DNA of 9,683 nucleotides from Polyangiaceae bacterium (lineage in GTDB: Bacteria; Myxococcota; Polyangia; Polyangiales; Polyangiaceae): positions 1-9,683 of the forward strand of contig JAICTU010000354.1 of the NCBI GenBank assembly GCA_025936205.1, given 5' to 3'. How positions within the stretch are numbered: the first letter of the stretch is position 1; each line of letters starts with the position of its first letter. Below the pieces are notes generated by a model, which saw only the letters and a list, made by a program, of their open reading frames with translations, searched no databases and was not told where the DNA came from. Below are positions 7,409 through 9,683 of this stretch, in pieces. Made by a program: the position numbers and the translations under genes.

Positions 7409-7456
7409 CTCTTTCGTTGTTTCCGGCGCGCCCCAACCATCGGTAATGTAACTTGC

Positions 7457-7498
7457 GCGGGGAACGCCCCGCACCCCGGAGAGTCGAGGGCGCGGGGC
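7457..7498 (+). promoter_or_regulatory. Two mutually exclusive GC stems in the gltF-gltG gap
   Basis: GCGGGG (7457-7462) can pair with CCCCGC (7467-7472) around loop AACG. The same segment, extended to GCCCCGC (7466-7472), can instead pair with GCGGGGC (7492-7498). Such alternative pairing is seen in attenuators, but GC-rich DNA makes short stems easily, and no T-run follows either stem. Confidence 0.25.
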
Positions 7499-7529
7499 TC
7501 AGCTTCTCCACCCCGACCGCGAACCAAGT

Positions 7530-7558
7530 CTCTAGCTCTGACTCACCTCTAGCTCCGA
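7530..7558 (+). repeat. Pair of 12-bp direct repeats upstream of gltG
   Basis: CTCTAGCTCTGA (7530-7541) and CTCTAGCTCCGA (7547-7558) differ at one base and are spaced 17 bases apart, start to start. They lie 62 bases before the gltG start. They may be a regulator binding site or a chance repeat. No clear promoter is seen beside them. Confidence 0.4.
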
Positions 7559-7619
7559 TCAGGGAGCGCTGGATGGCTCTACCGAGCGCGGTGACCATCG
7601 GCTGTCAGGATCCCCCAAT

Positions 7620-9683
7620 ATGGCAAAGGCCGTAGTAACGTTCGCCACCTATCAAGGCGGTCAACTCGTCAGTCGTGACTCGGTGACGCACGACATCGTG
7701 AAGGTCGGGCGTGATCCGAAGAGCCACTTGCGAGTGGACGATCCGGCAGCCTCACGCATGCACGCTGTGATCGAGGTGGCGAGCCCCTCGGAGATCACGC
7801 TGATCGATCTGGGGAACGATCCGGGGACGTACGTCAACGGTGAACGCATCAACAAGTGCCGCTTGCGCGTCGGCGATCGGATCGACATCGGCAGCACGCA
7901 ACTGATTCTCGAGAACGTCGAAGCGGACGGTGCGGGTCGCTTCGATGCACGCCAGGCGCTGGGCGCAGCTGTCGCGCGGGCGACGGAGCAAGGACACGCC
8001 GGATACGCCGAGCAAGCGGTGCCGGCGGCCGCCTTCGCTGGCGGAGGCGCGGGCGCCGCGAGCTACCAGCCAGCTCCGGCAGCGTACAATCCGCACGGTA
8101 CGATGGTCGGCGGAGTCCAGGCTCCCCAGGCGCCGCAGACGGCGCGCGCTCAGGGGCCGGCGTCGCATGCAATGGGTCACAATTCAGTGGGACATAATTC
8201 GAGCCATTCACGAGGCGGATACGGCGCGCAGGGTTTCGGTGGGCATGGTTCGGGAGGACATGCAGGCGGTGGCAACTACACCTACGCAATGGTGAAGAGC
8301 GGCCCCGACGTCACACCAGACGAGGTGGAGCTGGCGCATGTTCAAGCCGCTGAGGTCATGATCCTCTGGGGCACCAACGTGCTGCACGTGGCGCACCTCT
8401 CGCCGCCTCGCAATTTCTACGTGGGCGAGGAGCAATCCAAGGCGTTCTCGCCGGACTTCTTCATTCCCGCAGAGAAGCTCGGGGCAGCGCGCGTCCCCGT
8501 CGTGGTCGGCGACCAGTCCACGATCGCTGTGGTGATTCCTCAGCAAGCGACGGGTGAAATCGAGACCGCCGATGGCCAGCGCCTGAGCCTCGATCAAGTC
8601 CGCCGTCAAGCGCAGCCCTGCGCGGAGCTGCCGGGTGCACATCAGCTTCCGCTGACGGTGGGGACCAAGGCGCGCGTCCAGCTGGGTGACATCGTGTTCC
8701 AGGTGGCCGCGGTGAACGCGGGCAAGCCGATCGCGCACGGCCTGGCCAGCGGTATCGACTGGAACGTGCTCGCGTACTTTGGTCTGTCGATGCTGTCGGT
8801 CGGCGGTCTGATCGCGGCAATGGCGTTCTTTGTGCCGCCGCTGGGGCTCTCCGATGATGAGGGCATCGATCAGGATCAGCTCTATCTGATCCAGCAGTTC
8901 CTCAACGCCGCGGCCGAGCGCGAGCTCGAGCAAGAGGAAACCGAGCAAGTCTCCGACTCCGACGCCGACAACAAAGAAGGCGGAACGGGTACTCGAGCCA
9001 AGGGCGAAGAAGGCTCGATGGGCAAGGAGACGAGCAAGGACACCAACAAGCGCTATGCGGTGCAGGGTCCGCAGGACAATCAGGATCCTCACCTGGCGCG
9101 CCAGCAAGCCCTGCGTGAAGCCATGGAGTTCGGCATGATCGGCCTGCTGAACACCGGGGCTGCCGGCGATCCGAACGCTCCGACGGCCCCCTGGGGTCGC
9201 GACACGTCCCTCGGCACTGACGAGGTCAGCGCCATGGGTAACATGTGGGGCGACGAGATCGGCGAAGCGTTCGGTTCCGGAGGCCTTGGTCTCTCGGGCA
9301 TCGGTGAAGGCGGCGGTGGCCGCGGCGAGGGTATCGGCCTCGGCAACATCGGTACGCTGGGCCACGGTGCGGGCACGGGCACTGGGCAGGGCTTCGGTTC
9401 CGGTCACGGCCGCCTGGGCGGCTCTCACCGGACGGCAACGCCTCAGGTTCGCATGGGCGATACGAAAGTCAGCGGTCGCTTGCCTCCGGAAGTCATCCGT
9501 CGTATCGTGCGTCAGAACTACGGTCGATTCCGCCTCTGCTACGAGCAGGGCCTGGGTCGCAACCCGAACCTCGAAGGGCGTGTCACCGTGCGCTTCGTGA
9601 TTGGTCGTGACGGCGCGGTCTCCAACGTTTCCAATGGCGGTTCCGACCTGCCGGATTCCAACGTGGTGGGTTGCGTGGTGAAG
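7620..9683 (+). CDS. gltG: FHA domain, single-TM, AgmX/PglI C-terminal domain protein (GltG/PglI-like), 3'-truncated
   Basis: ATG 7620 follows AGGA (7607-7610) at nine bases, and the frame stays open for 688 codons to the window end. Residues 1-100 form an FHA domain: GR at 30-31, SRMH at 45-48 and the VNG turn at 72-74, the usual phosphothreonine-binding positions. A Pro/Gly/His-rich linker (about 105-219) follows. A second, beta-rich domain spans about 244-366 (VMILWG to GDIVFQV). One membrane helix lies at 383-405. The periplasmic part is acidic, then very glycine-rich (about 552-605), and ends in the AgmX/PglI C-terminal domain from GRLPPEVIRRIVRQNY (619). Cys640 and Cys685 are the likely disulphide pair of this domain. 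Perhaps 20-30 residues are cut off. In M. xanthus GltG (PglI) is an inner-membrane component of the gliding complex, with its FHA side in the cytoplasm. Domain order and position fit well. What the FHA domain binds here is unknown. Confidence 0.9.
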   Translation, partial: MAKAVVTFATYQGGQLVSRDSVTHDIVKVGRDPKSHLRVDDPAASRMHAVIEVASPSEITLIDLGNDPGTYVNGERINKCRLRVGDRIDIGSTQLILENVEADGAGRFDARQALGAAVARATEQGHAGYAEQAVPAAAFAGGGAGAASYQPAPAAYNPHGTMVGGVQAPQAPQTARAQGPASHAMGHNSVGHNSSHSRGGYGAQGFGGHGSGGHAGGGNYTYAMVKSGPDVTPDEVELAHVQAAEVMILWGTNVLHVAHLSPPRNFYVGEEQSKAFSPDFFIPAEKLGAARVPVVVGDQSTIAVVIPQQATGEIETADGQRLSLDQVRRQAQPCAELPGAHQLPLTVGTKARVQLGDIVFQVAAVNAGKPIAHGLASGIDWNVLAYFGLSMLSVGGLIAAMAFFVPPLGLSDDEGIDQDQLYLIQQFLNAAAERELEQEETEQVSDSDADNKEGGTGTRAKGEEGSMGKETSKDTNKRYAVQGPQDNQDPHLARQQALREAMEFGMIGLLNTGAAGDPNAPTAPWGRDTSLGTDEVSAMGNMWGDEIGEAFGSGGLGLSGIGEGGGGRGEGIGLGNIGTLGHGAGTGTGQGFGSGHGRLGGSHRTATPQVRMGDTKVSGRLPPEVIRRIVRQNYGRFRLCYEQGLGRNPNLEGRVTVRFVIGRDGAVSNVSNGGSDLPDSNVVGCVVK

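Larger units (their letters stand above)
7228..7434. other. 207-base tract with no adenine on the + strand
   Basis: Reading base by base, no A occurs on the + strand from 7228 to 7434, and hence no T on the - strand. The tract begins 27 bases after the gltF-like stop and holds the tandem repeat array. The - strand has no T, so it cannot contain a stop codon in any frame; this explains the long antisense reading frames here. RNA copied from the + strand would be rich in C and U with many YC steps. Confidence 0.9.

Noticed and set aside
7417..7449. TTGTTT and TAATGT as a promoter for gltG
   Set aside because: The spacing is 21 bases and both boxes are poor matches, so I could not support a promoter call.
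6857..7598. Three overlapping - strand frames with RETQRDERHSGTRD-like repeats
   Set aside because: A 17-base repeat rotates the same peptide pattern through all three frames, and the - strand has no T from 7228 to 7434, so no stop codon can occur. The openness is explained by composition.
8208..9428. 406-codon open frame on the - strand
   Set aside because: It lies entirely antisense to the FHA-TM-AgmX/PglI gene, whose domains are unmistakable. The - frame is open only because of high GC and shows no recognisable domain.
1..9683. Insertion sequence, prophage, toxin-antitoxin or defence genes, tRNA or rRNA
   Set aside because: I saw no transposase, integrase, terminal inverted repeats, RNA gene signatures or small toxin-like gene pairs in any part of the window.

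Overview
The window is high-GC (judged by eye, not computed) and its real genes all lie on the + strand. They encode envelope proteins dominated by tetratricopeptide (TPR) repeats, followed by an FHA-transmembrane protein with a Myxococcota-type AgmX/PglI C-terminal domain. This suggests a myxobacterium (Myxococcota). The long runs between genes and the simple tandem repeats would fit a large-genome lineage such as Polyangiales, but the order is a guess.

Layout: (1) positions 1-1149 hold the 3' part of a TPR protein gene whose start lies upstream of the window. (2) Eight bases later comes a 1276-residue secreted TPR protein (1158-4988). (3) Next is a TPR lipoprotein (5018-6535; a longer start at 4985 would overlap the previous stop). 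(4) A 402-base gap holds a perfect 10-bp hairpin, a sigma54-like element, a palindrome over a TACAAT box, and a good sigma70-like promoter. (5) An 87-residue exported protein follows (6938-7201). (6) A 418-base gap holds a 17-bp tandem repeat inside a 207-base stretch with no adenine on the + strand. (7) The 5' 688 codons of an FHA-TM-SS_tail protein (7620 to the window end) lack only the last few residues.

The order large TPR protein, TPR lipoprotein, small exported protein, FHA/AgmX-PglI protein matches gltD-gltE-gltF-gltG of the Myxococcus xanthus G2 gliding-motility cluster (AgmU, AglT, GltF, PglI). In M. xanthus these belong to the trans-envelope Agl-Glt machinery that couples an inner-membrane proton-driven motor to the cell surface. 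The assignment rests on recalled family features and synteny, not on a search. G2-type clusters also occur in species not known to glide, so motility cannot be assumed here.

The known cluster explains the genes. The less expected parts are the extra TPR gene directly upstream of gltD, the promoter and operator-like elements that split the cluster after gltE, the adenine-free repeat tract between gltF and gltG, and a small in-frame duplication in the GltD signal peptide that resembles the intergenic repeat. I saw no RNA genes, CRISPR array, insertion sequence or defence system.
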